Below, piece after piece: positions 37,276 through 47,990 of a stretch of DNA of 54,501 bases. The notes under the pieces are model-generated. The model was not told the DNA's origin, made no database searches, and was given only the letters and a program-made list of their open reading frames with translations. The first letter of the stretch is position 1. Every line of letters begins with the position of its first letter. The position numbers and the translations under genes were made by a program. Source of the DNA: Stenotrophomonas sp. UBA2124 (lineage in GTDB: Bacteria > Pseudomonadota > Gammaproteobacteria > Xanthomonadales > Xanthomonadaceae); contig DCXY01000023.1 of NCBI GenBank assembly GCA_002329155.1, positions 38,817-93,317 on the forward strand. Direction: 5' to 3'.

Positions 37276-37620
37276 ATGGATCAGGACGTCACGCCGCCGC
37301 TGCCGGTGGTGCGCAGCCCGGCACCGCCACCGCCGCCGCCACCGCAACAGGTTCATCACTACTACCACCCGCATAAGTCGGGGGGTGTAGCCGCGTTGCT
37401 GGAGGTGGTGCCGGGCCTGTTCCAGGTGTTTGGCATTGGCCACTTGTATGCCGGCAACGTGGCAACCGGTCTGCTCATCATGTTCGGCTACTGGGCGCTG
37501 ACGTTCGTCAACTTCCTGCTGTGTTTCGTTTTCATTGGTCTGATCACCTAGCCGTTGTGCTGGGTGTCGGCAATGATCATCTCGCCGCTGCTTGCGGCAA
37601 ATTCCTGCAAGTCACGCTGA
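37276..37620 (+). pseudogene. TM2-domain protein interrupted by an amber codon
   Basis: The frame from ATG 37276 (site AAGGGGAG) reads 91 residues and stops at TAG 37549-37551. The same frame continues for 22 further codons to TGA 37620. The full reading has a proline-rich N-terminus (PPPPPPPQQVHHYYHPHKSGG), then the TM2 signature GIGHLYAGNVATGLLIMFGYW and a second helix that the TAG cuts just after FVFIGLIT. The continuation PLCWVSAMII completes the normal domain, where a tryptophan is expected at the TAG (TGG to TAG). It may be a recent nonsense mutation, a sequencing error or a functional truncation. Upstream of a CD225 gene. Confidence 0.75.
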
Positions 37621-37648
37621 AAGCTTCCAACATCCTTCGGAGAAACAG

Positions 37649-37957
37649 ATGAGTACCGTCAACCCCACCGGCAGCATCCCCAACCACCTGGCGTGGTCGA
37701 TCATCGCCACCGTTCTGGCCACCTGCCTGTGCTGCCCGCTGGGCCTGGTGGGCATCGTTGCCATCGTGTTCTCCAGCAAGGTCAACTCGCTGCTGGCACA
37801 GGGTGATGTGGATGGCGCATGGCGCGCCTCCAAGAATGCCAAGACCTGGTGCTGGGTTGCCACCGGCCTGGCCATCCTGGGCCTGATCATCAACATCGCG
37901 TACTTCAGCATGGTCGGCAGCGCCGGCTACATGGAAGCGCTGCAGCAGATGCAGTAA
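37649..37957 (+). CDS. CD225/dispanin-family small membrane protein
   Basis: 102 residues with the CD225 pattern: IPNHLAWSIIATVLATCLCCPLGLVGIVAIVFSSKVN (first intramembrane helix plus the CCCPLG turn), then a charged loop AQGDVDGAWRASKNAKTW and a second helix WCWVATGLAILGLIINIAYF. Bacterial members have no established function; the eukaryotic relatives are IFITM proteins. It starts 28 bases after the TM2 frame and is four bases from the DUF2752 gene, which suggests a small operon. Confidence 0.88.
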   Translation: MSTVNPTGSIPNHLAWSIIATVLATCLCCPLGLVGIVAIVFSSKVNSLLAQGDVDGAWRASKNAKTWCWVATGLAILGLIINIAYFSMVGSAGYMEALQQMQ

Positions 37958-37961
37958 TCCA

Positions 37962-38378
37962 TTGGCTCTGGAACTGAAAACCAGTCACAAGATCGCACTT
38001 GCCGGGGTGGCAGCCGCCATCCCGGCAGGTGTGTGGCTGCTGACCAGCTTCGACCCCAACGTAGCGGGAAATCCGTTCCCTCCCTGCATGTTCCATGCAT
38101 TCACCGGCTACTACTGCATTGGCTGCGGGCTGACGCGCGCACTGCATGCCCTGGTGCACGGCGACCTGCCGCGTGCGTTCTCGATGAATCCGCTGGGGTT
38201 GATCGTGCTCGCACTGATCCCACTGATGGTGCTGTGGTCGGCAAACTGGCAGCCCCGCTGGCTGCGCCCCATCATGCGCTGGGTGATGGAGCCCAAGCTG
38301 TGGCTCATCCTGCTGCCTGGCTATTGGATCGCGCGCAATCTGCCCTGGTTCCCATTCACCACGCTGGCACCCCTCTGA
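37962..38378 (+). CDS. DUF2752 membrane protein
   Basis: 138 residues with three or four hydrophobic segments. The DUF2752 signature FTGYYCIGCGLTRALHALVHGDLPRAFSMNPLGLIVL is complete, including CxxCGxTR and NP. The start is uncertain: a TTG at 37962 gives the reading used, and no ATG lies in a suitable place. It is last in the TM2-CD225-DUF2752 group, a combination that recurs in bacterial genomes. Function unknown. Confidence 0.8.
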   Translation: MALELKTSHKIALAGVAAAIPAGVWLLTSFDPNVAGNPFPPCMFHAFTGYYCIGCGLTRALHALVHGDLPRAFSMNPLGLIVLALIPLMVLWSANWQPRWLRPIMRWVMEPKLWLILLPGYWIARNLPWFPFTTLAPL

Positions 38379-38474
38379 TGGTGCAGCACCGCTGCCTGTC
38401 GTGAACCGCTTACCGCAAGCCCTGTGCCGTGAGCATGGGCCCCACAGGCTTTGGCGCGCACTGACGCCAGGAAC

Positions 38475-39365
38475 TCACCCCACCCAGCCGGCAATCACCA
38501 GCAGGGCCAGCAGCACCATCCACAGCAGCAGCATGCGCCAGACCAGGCTCATCGCATCGCGTAGTTCCGGGTAGCGTTCATCCACCGGCGCCTGGCCTGA
38601 GAGCCGCGCTTCCTCGGCCTCTTCCACCAGCTCGGCGCCCACGCTGGCGCGCGCGGCCTTGCCCAGGGTTTCCAGCCCGGTGCGCCAACGGCTGGCCGAC
38701 TGCCGCCAGGCCGCGAACACCGTGTCGAAGTTGCCCACCAATGCCATGGCCAGCGTCATCAGCTGTGCCACCGGCCATTCCAGCAGGCCCAGCAGCCACT
38801 GCCCGCCCTCGAGGCTGGCGGTGCTTACCTGAGCCGACTGCGGCCCCTGCACCGATTGCGCCAGCAGGCGATAGCCCAGCACGCCGGCTGGGCCCAGCAG
38901 CAGGAACCAGAACAGCGGCGCAAACCAGCGCCGCAGTGCGTCCACCACCGTGGCTTCCACCAGCGTCGGCGCGTTCTCGTGCATGCTGCCGCCCGCCGCC
39001 TGCAGGTGCCCCACCGCGGTGTCACGGCTGCCGGCATCCTCGGCGTCGATCACCGCTTCCACATCACGGTCCAGATCACGCGGGCCCCAGCACAGCGCCA
39101 GCATCATCACGCCGAACAGCAGCGACGGCAGGCCGTACAGCCGCCCGTCCAGCGCCCATTGCAGCAGCGCCACCAGCAGTACGTAGGGCACGATGGGCAG
39201 CGCCAGCCAGAATCGGCCACCGCCGCGCTCATCATCGCCCGCATGGCCCTGCAGCCAGCCCAGCCAACGGCCGTACCAGCGCCAGTCTCTTGCCGCGGCC
39301 ATGAATACGGGAGCCAGATGGCCCAGCACCAGTGCTGCGATCACTGCTACCAGCGTCGTGAACAT
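38475..39365 (-). CDS. ampE: AmpE-like inner-membrane protein
   Basis: 296 residues of the AmpE/CobD-like family, a membrane protein implicated in signalling to beta-lactamase induction through cell-wall recycling in Enterobacteria. Four hydrophobic regions: N-terminal TLVAVIAALVLGHLAPVFM, a middle pair around VPYVLLVALLQWAL and FGVMMLALCWGPRDL, FWFLLLGPAGVLGYRLLAQ, and a C-terminal helix LLLWMVLLALLVIAGW. GPRDLDRDVEAVIDAEDAGS follows the family pattern. AmpD, its usual neighbour, is not in the window; nudC lies upstream instead. Confidence 0.85.
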   Translation of the reverse strand: MFTTLVAVIAALVLGHLAPVFMAAARDWRWYGRWLGWLQGHAGDDERGGGRFWLALPIVPYVLLVALLQWALDGRLYGLPSLLFGVMMLALCWGPRDLDRDVEAVIDAEDAGSRDTAVGHLQAAGGSMHENAPTLVEATVVDALRRWFAPLFWFLLLGPAGVLGYRLLAQSVQGPQSAQVSTASLEGGQWLLGLLEWPVAQLMTLAMALVGNFDTVFAAWRQSASRWRTGLETLGKAARASVGAELVEEAEEARLSGQAPVDERYPELRDAMSLVWRMLLLWMVLLALLVIAGWVG

Positions 39366-39415
39366 GCATTCCCTCCGGCCTGTGATTGTAGGCCCAGGCG
39401 ATGGCCGCGGTGCGG

Positions 39416-40324
39416 TCAGGCCTGCTGACGCTGGACCCAGTGCTCGATCAGGCTGCGGGCGATGGAAATGCGTGGCGGCAACAGGATGCCCTGGCCATCG
39501 TCGGCCTGCTCGCGCTGCATCGCGGCGGTGATGTCGGCCAGGCTGAACCAGCGCGCGTCCTCCAGCTCGCCATTCACCGTGGGGGTGTCGTCCTGCGCGG
39601 TGGCCATGAAGCCGACCATCAGCGCGCCCGGGAACGGCCACGGCTGGGTGCCCAGGTAGCGGGCCTGCAGCACCCGCACTTTCGATTCCTCGAACACCTC
39701 GCGCGCCACGGTCTGCTCGAAACTCTCGCCCGGCTCGACAAAGCCGGCCAGCACCGAGTACCGGCGCGGTGCCCAGTTGGGCTGGCGGCCCAGCAGCAGC
39801 CGGCCCTGGTTCTCCACCGCCACGATCACCGCCGGGTCCACGCGCGGGTAGTGTTCGGTGCCGCACTGGTCGCAGTGACCAATGAAACCGGCACGGCCAA
39901 AGCGGATGGTAGCACCGCATACGCCGCAGTAGCGGTTGCGCGAATGCCAGTAGGACATGCCCCGGGCATAGCTGAAGATGTCGGCCGCCTCGGCCGGCCA
40001 GTTGGCTGCGGCCTGGCGCAGATCAATGCGCTGCGGCGCCTGTACGGTCAGGCTGGCAGCCTCGGCCACAAACCATGGCACGCCATTGTCGTCACGCCCC
40101 AGGAAGATGGACGCACCCGGCCCGGCACCCAGTTGCTGGCCCGTGGCCAGGAAGGGTTGCCCGTGATCGTCGGCGAACGCGGTGCCATCGGCATCAAGTA
40201 CCAGCACCTTGGCCTCGGGCCACAAGCCGGCCAGCGCCTGCGCGTCATCGCGCAGCGCGTCGGCACGGTCCAGCGGCGCCCCGGCGAAGGCGTAGCCTGC
40301 AAAGGAAGTGTCAGCTGTCAGCAT
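39416..40324 (-). CDS. nudC: NAD(+) diphosphatase / RNA deNADding hydrolase
   Basis: 302 residues. A central zinc ribbon (CGVCG, then CDQCG, about residues 133-155) precedes the Nudix domain with the box GFVEPGESFEQTVAREVFEES, and SFAG/QPWPFPGALMVGF as the NudC-specific segment. It hydrolyses NAD(H) to NMN and AMP and removes NAD caps from RNA. Located upstream of ampE with a 50-base gap, probably co-transcribed. Confidence 0.95.
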   Translation of the reverse strand: MLTADTSFAGYAFAGAPLDRADALRDDAQALAGLWPEAKVLVLDADGTAFADDHGQPFLATGQQLGAGPGASIFLGRDDNGVPWFVAEAASLTVQAPQRIDLRQAAANWPAEAADIFSYARGMSYWHSRNRYCGVCGATIRFGRAGFIGHCDQCGTEHYPRVDPAVIVAVENQGRLLLGRQPNWAPRRYSVLAGFVEPGESFEQTVAREVFEESKVRVLQARYLGTQPWPFPGALMVGFMATAQDDTPTVNGELEDARWFSLADITAAMQREQADDGQGILLPPRISIARSLIEHWVQRQQA

Positions 40325-40387
40325 CGTTCAGAGCCTGCCGCCAAAGTGCGGCGGCCGCAAGCCACGCGGCATGCACCGCGTGCCGGC

Positions 40388-40774
40388 TCAGACCGCGAAG
40401 CTGCTGCCGCAGCCGCAGGTGGTGCGGGCGTTGGGGTTGCGGATCACGAACTGCGCGCCGGTCAGGCTTTCGCTGTAATCCACTTCAGCCCCCATCAGGT
40501 ATTGCAGGCTCAGCGGATCGACCAGCAGGGTCACCCCTTCGGTGACCACCGCCAGGTCGTCCTCGGCACGGTTCTCGTCGAACTCGAAACCGTACTGGAA
40601 GCCCGAGCAGCCGCCACCCTGGATGTAGACACGCAGGGCCAGGGCATCGTTGCCCTCGCCCTGGATCAGCTCACGCACCTTGGCCGCCGCAGCCGCAGTG
40701 AAATTCAGCGGGCGGTCCAGGGACTGGTAATCAGGCACCGGCTGGGCACCCGGCAGGGAAACTAGCGTACTCAT
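40388..40774 (-). CDS. erpA: Iron-sulfur cluster insertion protein ErpA
   Basis: A-type carrier delivering Fe-S clusters to apoproteins such as those of isoprenoid synthesis. 128 residues with the three conserved cysteines in GGGCSGFQYGF and the C-terminal TTCGCGSSF. The ATG at 40774 gives a short N-terminal extension (MSTLVSLPG) before the LNFTAAAAAKVRELI core; the frame extends to 40915 without homology. Preceded by a bactofilin gene and followed by nudC on the same strand. Confidence 0.96.
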   Translation of the reverse strand: MSTLVSLPGAQPVPDYQSLDRPLNFTAAAAAKVRELIQGEGNDALALRVYIQGGGCSGFQYGFEFDENRAEDDLAVVTEGVTLLVDPLSLQYLMGAEVDYSESLTGAQFVIRNPNARTTCGCGSSFAV

Positions 40775-40805
40775 GCGCCCAGCATGGGGGCCACCGGTGA
40801 CGGTT

Positions 40806-41246
40806 TCAAGCGTTGGCCGCTTCCACGCGCTGCAACACAGCGGGCGATTTGCCATCCGGTGCCGGCAGCGCGGCCACCGTCGTGGTATGCACCAGGCGGC
40901 CGTTGAGCTGCGCACCGGCGCTCATCTCCACCACCTGGTAATGCACGTTGCCTGTGACCCGTGCGGTCGGGGTCAGCTCGATGCGCTCGCTGGCGTGCAC
41001 ATCGCCTTCCAGCCGGCCACTGAGCACCACCACGGTGGCACGCACCTCGCCTTCTATCTGGCCCTGCTCGGCCACGGTCAGGGTGCCGCTGGCGCCCTCT
41101 TCGACAATCACCTTGCCCAGCACCTTCCCTTCCAGGTACAGGCCGCCACTGAACACCACGTCGCCACGGATCTCCACCTGCGGCCCGATTAACGCGTCCA
41201 CGACCAGTTGGTTGTCGCGGCTGGATTTGTTTCCGAACATCATCAT
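40806..41246 (-). CDS. Bactofilin (polymer-forming cytoskeletal protein)
   Basis: 146 residues with the bactofilin domain, a right-handed beta-helix built from short repeats: EIRGDVVFSGGLYLEGKVLGKV, GQIEGEVRATVVVLSGRLEGDVHA, ARVTGNVHYQVVEMSAGAQLNGR. Bactofilins form non-nucleotide-dependent filaments that position cell-wall enzymes or chromosome-segregation proteins. The start overlaps the stop of the DUF6776 gene (ATGA), so the membrane protein upstream is a likely partner. Confidence 0.92.
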   Translation of the reverse strand: MMMFGNKSSRDNQLVVDALIGPQVEIRGDVVFSGGLYLEGKVLGKVIVEEGASGTLTVAEQGQIEGEVRATVVVLSGRLEGDVHASERIELTPTARVTGNVHYQVVEMSAGAQLNGRLVHTTTVAALPAPDGKSPAVLQRVEAANA

Positions 41247-41983
41247 TCCCCTCTGCCGTTGCCGGCGAGTTTCCAGTCAAAGGTCTGGTTGGCACTCCCC
41301 CCGGGGCCGCTTAGGGAGACTCTCACACGTTGTGGTGTGAAGTCCTTGGGCAACATCACGCTACCGTCCAATTGCTGGAAATAGCGGAACGAATAGTCCT
41401 TGCCCGGCTCGGCCTTGCGCTGGTGCAGCTCGTCCCAGCTCAGCGTCGCCAGCTTGCCGTCCTTCACCCCATCCACGGAAAACCGCATCTGCCCCTGGCT
41501 GATGGCGCCACGGTTGAGGTTCTGGGTCAGCACCACGTTGTAGTGCCAGCTGCCTGCGGCTTCGGGTGTGAATTCCACCGAATGCGCATTCAGGCCCTTG
41601 CGCTGGCTGGTGGCCCCCACCAGCCGCTCGTAGAAGGCCACATCGGCGCGCAGCCCGGCGATTTCCTCATCGCGCTCGGACAGCGAAGCCTGCACTTCGG
41701 TATTGGCGGCACGGCTGATCTTGTCCGACGCCTCCAGCGTGGCCTGGCGCTGGCGCAGCTCCTCGATCTGCTTCAGCTGCGCCTGCACCTGCTGTTCGGT
41801 CTGGCGCAGTTTCTGGCGCAGGCCGCCCCCATCGGGCGAGGCGTAGCGTGCGGACAGCCAGCCCACCAGCAGCAGCGACAGCAGCCAGGCAACGGCCAGC
41901 GCCGCCAGCGGCAGCCAGCGCGGGCGCTCGGTGGTGCCGTCGCGCGGGGTGATCCGGAATCGGGAAGAAGGTCGCGGTGTCAT
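41243..41983 (-). CDS. DUF6776-like membrane protein with coiled coil
   Basis: 246 residues. Basic N-terminus, one membrane helix (LPLAALAVAWLLSLLLVGWL, about 24-43), then a coiled coil (about 55-115, rich in Gln, Glu and Leu: QTEQQVQAQLKQIEELRQRQ) and a C-terminal beta domain with FYERLVGATSQRKGLNAHSVEF. It overlaps the bactofilin start by four bases and so is translationally coupled to it. A scaffold role linking membrane and bactofilin filament is inferred from context only. Confidence 0.8.
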   Translation of the reverse strand: MTPRPSSRFRITPRDGTTERPRWLPLAALAVAWLLSLLLVGWLSARYASPDGGGLRQKLRQTEQQVQAQLKQIEELRQRQATLEASDKISRAANTEVQASLSERDEEIAGLRADVAFYERLVGATSQRKGLNAHSVEFTPEAAGSWHYNVVLTQNLNRGAISQGQMRFSVDGVKDGKLATLSWDELHQRKAEPGKDYSFRYFQQLDGSVMLPKDFTPQRVRVSLSGPGGSANQTFDWKLAGNGRGE

Positions 41984-42155
41984 GGCAGGCTTGGGCAGCT
42001 TCCGGGCAGGAAGCGCGCCTATGCTCCGTCTGGGTCAGCGGGGCAGTGTAAACGACAGTACGCGGCTGAATGCTGCGCGGCGGCATCTGGCAATCATCGC
42101 GGGCATACCCGATAGTTGCGATCCTGCTCACAGTTCCCTTGCCGGACCCATTCCC

Positions 42156-42797
42156 ATGACCGAAGCCCATGTATTCGTCATCGGCATCCTGCTGGCCTGG
42201 CTGGCTGGCATCCGCGTCTATCTGACCGTGTTCGGTGTTGGCCTGGCCGGGCTGATGGGCTGGGTGGACCTGCCACCGGCATTGCAGGCCACCGAATCGT
42301 GGTGGGTGCTGGGTACCTCCGGTGCCCTGGCCATTACCGAGTTCTTTGCCGACAAGATTCCCGGCGTGGATTCGATCTGGGACCTGTTCCAGACATTGGC
42401 GCGCGTTCCCGCGGGCGCTTTCCTGGCCGCAGCCACGTTGTCCACCGATGGCGAGTTGAGTACCGGCGTGCTTGCCGCAGGTGCCGGCGTTGCCCTGGCC
42501 AGCCACGGGCTGAAGGCTGGCACCCGCGCCCTGCTCAACACCTCGCCGGAGCCGGCCAGCAACTGGATCGCCTCCGCCGCCGAGGATGGCGTGGTCATCG
42601 GCGGGCTTGCGCTGGCATTGGCGCACCCGTGGCTGGCGCTGATCTTCGTGCTCGGCGCCAGCATCATCGGCGCGCTGGTGGTATGGCTGGTGTGGCGCAT
42701 GCTGTGGCGTGGCATCAAGCGCCTGTTCCGCACGCCAGCCGCAGCAGGCACCCCTGTCACCGGCAGCGGCGATCATTCGCTGCCGCCGCCTCATTGA
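42156..42797 (+). CDS. DUF4126 membrane protein
   Basis: 213 residues with about five hydrophobic segments. The N-terminal AGIRVYLTVFGVGL and the FFADKIPGVDSIWDLFQTLARVPAGAFLAA segment are the DUF4126 signature. The C-terminus is a basic, proline/glycine-rich tail. ATG 42156 chosen at MTEAHVFVIG; the frame is open further upstream to 41931 without homology. Divergent from the bactofilin operon and 31 bases upstream of the receiver/GGDEF/EAL gene. Function unknown. Confidence 0.82.
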   Translation: MTEAHVFVIGILLAWLAGIRVYLTVFGVGLAGLMGWVDLPPALQATESWWVLGTSGALAITEFFADKIPGVDSIWDLFQTLARVPAGAFLAAATLSTDGELSTGVLAAGAGVALASHGLKAGTRALLNTSPEPASNWIASAAEDGVVIGGLALALAHPWLALIFVLGASIIGALVVWLVWRMLWRGIKRLFRTPAAAGTPVTGSGDHSLPPPH

Positions 42798-42828
42798 CCG
42801 CATAATCCCCGGCCTACCGGGAGTGAAG

Positions 42829-44649
42829 ATGGCCAGCACCGACACCCTTACCCAGAGCGGCCGCCCCGTTCGTGCCGAAACCCCGCCTGCCGATTACTGG
42901 CAGCGTTGGAGCGTGCGCAACGCGCCGCCGGCCGAGGTCGTGCAGGCGCAGCTGAAGGCAAGCGGCGGCGCGGCCAGCGTGCCCAGCACGGACGCCGCGG
43001 GTGATGACACCCCGTACCGGGTGCTGATCGTCGAGGACAACCGCTCGCAGGCCCTGTTCGCGCAGAGCGTGCTGCATGGCGCCGGCATGCAGGCCTTCGT
43101 GCAGATGGACGCCGACGGCGTGCAACAGGCCATTGCCGAACACCGCCCCGACCTGATCCTGATGGACCTGCACATGCCCGGCCTGGACGGCATGCGCCTT
43201 ACCGCAATGATCCGCCAGCAGCCGCACCAGCAGCTGCTGCCCATCGTGTTCCTGACCGGCGAGGCCGACCCGGATCGCCAGTTCGAGGTGCTCGACTGCG
43301 GCGCCGACGACGTGCTGGTCAAACCCATCCGCCCGCGCCACCTGGTGGCGGCCGTGGCCAACCGCATCCGTCGCAACCGCATGCAGGCGCAGGGTCGCGG
43401 CGATGCCGGCCCGCTGTTGAACAACCCGGAAACCGGCCTGCCCACCCGTCACAACGTGATGCAGCAGCTGGAGACGGCCCTGGCTGAGAAGCAGCCCGGT
43501 GGCCTGATGTTCGTGGAGATCGCCAGCGCGCTCGGCCTGCGCGAACGCTATGGCTATGCCAGCTTCGAGCGGCTGATGGTGCAGGCGGGCCAGCGCCTGT
43601 CCAAGGCACTGCAGCCGCACCTGCTGGCACGCCTGAATGACAACAGCTTCCTGCTGCTGGCGCGCGGGCTGGATGAAGCCGCCGTCACCGCGCTGGCGTC
43701 GCAGGTACGCGACGCGCTGTCCGCGCAGCCGTTCGCGGTGCGCGAGGAGGAATCGGTATTCCTGCGCTGCGCCGTGGGCTACGCCAACCTCTCGCAGGGG
43801 CTGGCCGATGCTGACGCCGGGCTGGAAGCGGTGGAGCGCACCGCGCTGCAGGCGCGCCTGGCCAACAACGGCGTTGCCGCCTACGTCAGCGAGAACGCCG
43901 CCCAGAACAAGGAACACCTGGCCTTGCTCGAAGGCCAGCTGGAGCTCGCCTACCAGCCCATCGTGGCGGTGGCCGGCAGTGACACCGCGCAGTACCAGGT
44001 GCTGCTGCGCCTGCGCCAGGGCAACGGCACGCTGCTCTCGGCCGGCCAGGTCATTCCTGCCGCCGAAGCGGCCGGGCGCATCGCCGACCTGGACCAGCAG
44101 GTGGTCGAACACGCACTGGGCCTGCTGCACCGTTACCAGTTCGCCACGCCGCCAATGCGCCTGTTCGTCTCGCAGTCACTGCGCACGCTGGCACGCGGTG
44201 CCTATGCCGACTGGCTGCTGGCCGCGCTGCAGGAACGGCAGATTCCGGGCAAGGGCCTGGTCATAGACGTGCGCCTGTCCGATGCACTGGTGCACGCGGT
44301 GAGCCTGCAGCAGTTCTGCGCACGGCTGATGCCGGTTGGCGTGCAGTTCTGCCTGAGCCAGTTCGAGCCGGGCGACGAGGCCGAAGCCCTGCTCACCCAG
44401 CTGCCGCTGGGCTTCGTGCGCGTGGCCTCACGCTACGCCGGCAGCCATGCCAACCAGAAGCTGCGTGACGAACTGCGCGGCATCATCGACAAGGCCCACC
44501 GGGCCAACCTGCAGATCATCGGCCAGCAGATCGAAGACCCGCAGGCCGCCGCCGCCATGTGGATGGGCGGGGTGGATTTCATCCAGGGCAACGTGGTGCA
44601 GCGCGCCGGCAACGAACTCAACTTCGACTTCCAGAACGCGGTGCTCTGA
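42829..44649 (+). CDS. Receiver protein with degenerate GGDEF and EAL domains
   Basis: 606 residues. An about 60-residue N-terminal extension leads to a receiver domain (about 63-180) with Asp70, the phospho-acceptor Asp113 (LMDLHMPGLDG) and Lys165. A GGDEF fold follows (about 195-335), but its signature reads RLNDNSF instead of GGDEF. The EAL fold (about 365-595) begins YQPIVAV, but EVLLR is replaced by QVLLR, and the later metal-ligand motifs are altered; it ends GVDFIQGNVVQ. Neither domain should make or cleave c-di-GMP. A FimX-like c-di-GMP sensor or a phosphorylation-controlled output is likely. ATG 42829 has a GGGAG site; the hybrid kinase starts one base after the stop. Confidence 0.88.
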   Translation: MASTDTLTQSGRPVRAETPPADYWQRWSVRNAPPAEVVQAQLKASGGAASVPSTDAAGDDTPYRVLIVEDNRSQALFAQSVLHGAGMQAFVQMDADGVQQAIAEHRPDLILMDLHMPGLDGMRLTAMIRQQPHQQLLPIVFLTGEADPDRQFEVLDCGADDVLVKPIRPRHLVAAVANRIRRNRMQAQGRGDAGPLLNNPETGLPTRHNVMQQLETALAEKQPGGLMFVEIASALGLRERYGYASFERLMVQAGQRLSKALQPHLLARLNDNSFLLLARGLDEAAVTALASQVRDALSAQPFAVREEESVFLRCAVGYANLSQGLADADAGLEAVERTALQARLANNGVAAYVSENAAQNKEHLALLEGQLELAYQPIVAVAGSDTAQYQVLLRLRQGNGTLLSAGQVIPAAEAAGRIADLDQQVVEHALGLLHRYQFATPPMRLFVSQSLRTLARGAYADWLLAALQERQIPGKGLVIDVRLSDALVHAVSLQQFCARLMPVGVQFCLSQFEPGDEAEALLTQLPLGFVRVASRYAGSHANQKLRDELRGIIDKAHRANLQIIGQQIEDPQAAAAMWMGGVDFIQGNVVQRAGNELNFDFQNAVL

Positions 44650-44650
44650 A

Positions 44651-47047
<2,397 letters not shown>

Positions 47048-47054
47048 CAAACAA

Positions 47055-47088
47055 AACGCCCTGCACGGTGTCTGCCGTGCAGGGCGTT
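47055..47088. terminator. Bidirectional terminator between kinase and bfr
   Basis: AACGCCCTGCACGG pairs perfectly with CCGTGCAGGGCGTT around TGTCTG. It separates the convergent histidine-kinase and bacterioferritin genes. A-rich sequence on its left gives a T-run for the minus strand. Confidence 0.85.
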
Positions 47089-47108
47089 GTCGAAACATGC
47101 GCGTGTGG

Positions 47109-47579
47109 TCAGTCTTCGATCTTGGTGAGCAGGTAGTTCGGCTCGCCAATGCGCTCGATCAGGTCCAGCTGGGTTTCCAGCCAGTCGATGTGTTCTTCTT
47201 CCGAATCCAGAATCTTCACGAACAGCTCGCGGCTGACGTAGTCACCAATGGATTCGGCATGGTTCACGGCCTCGCGCAGTACCTTCACCGCTTCCATCTC
47301 CAGTGCCAGGTCGCACTTGATGATCTCGGTGGGGTTCTCGCCGATGCGCAGCTTGCCCAGCGCCTGGAAGTTCGGCAGGCCCTCAAGGAACAGGATGCGG
47401 TCGGAGAGCGCATCGGCGTGCTTCATCTCGTCGATCGATTCCTTGTACTCGTGTTCGGCCAGTTCCTTCAAGCCCCAGTTCTTCAGCATCTTGGCGTGCA
47501 GGAAGTACTGGTTGATCGCGGTCAGCTCGTTGTAGAGGACCTTGTTGAGGAATTCGATGACTTTGGCGTCGCCCTTCAT
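47109..47579 (-). CDS. bfr: Bacterioferritin
   Basis: 24-meric iron-storage cage with haem between subunit pairs. 156 residues with the di-iron ferroxidase ligands Glu18 (NELTAINQYFLHAK), Glu51 and His54 (DEMKHAD), Glu94 and the Glu127/His130 pair (DSEEEHIDWLE), and the haem-ligand Met52. It lies 119 bases upstream-to-downstream of bfd on the same strand, so the two form an iron storage and release pair. Confidence 0.97.
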   Translation of the reverse strand: MKGDAKVIEFLNKVLYNELTAINQYFLHAKMLKNWGLKELAEHEYKESIDEMKHADALSDRILFLEGLPNFQALGKLRIGENPTEIIKCDLALEMEAVKVLREAVNHAESIGDYVSRELFVKILDSEEEHIDWLETQLDLIERIGEPNYLLTKIED

Positions 47580-47697
47580 GGTGCGTGCTCCGGCGGTGTA
47601 GACGGGCGCACTTTACCCGTTGCCGCGCGGCAATGAAGGAACGCGAATCGTGATCATTAGCTGCGTTGGCTCAATGGCACAACGGCAGCAGAAGCAA

Positions 47698-47901
47698 TCA
47701 GGCAGCAACCTGCAGCAGTGGTAACGGCAGATCGCGGGTGGCGCGCGCCTGCTCCAGCAGGCCAGCGGCCATGTCCAGGCAGGAGCCGCAGTTGGAACCA
47801 CAACCGGTACGCATGGTCAGCTCGGACACGCTGTCACAGCCGGCAAGCGCGGCTTCTCGGATCTGGTTGTCGGTAACCCCGTTGCAGATGCAGACGTACA
47901 C
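47698..47901 (-). CDS. bfd: Bacterioferritin-associated ferredoxin
   Basis: 67-residue [2Fe-2S] protein that reduces the haem of Bfr to mobilise stored iron. The cluster ligands are Cys4 and Cys6 (MYVCICNGVT) and Cys38 and Cys41 (CGSNCGSCLD). Fur-box-like sequence lies about 60-90 bases upstream, fitting iron-starvation induction. Upstream of bfr in the same orientation. Confidence 0.95.
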   Translation of the reverse strand: MYVCICNGVTDNQIREAALAGCDSVSELTMRTGCGSNCGSCLDMAAGLLEQARATRDLPLPLLQVAA

Positions 47902-47954
47902 GGATGGGTGCTCTCACGGCAGGTTTGATTGGCTGCCAGCATTCCACCGCAAAC

Positions 47955-47990
47955 AAGAATGATTGTCAATTCCACCCGTTAATCATTATT
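47955..47990. promoter_or_regulatory. Fur-box-like sites upstream of bfd
   Basis: AATGATTGTCAAT around 47958-47970 and TTAATCATTATTAATC around 47979-47994 each share about 12 of 19 positions with the Fur consensus GATAATGATAATCATTATC, including a perfect AATCATTAT at 47981-47989. The region is strongly AT-rich compared with its surroundings. Placement fits iron repression of bfd. Confidence 0.6.
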
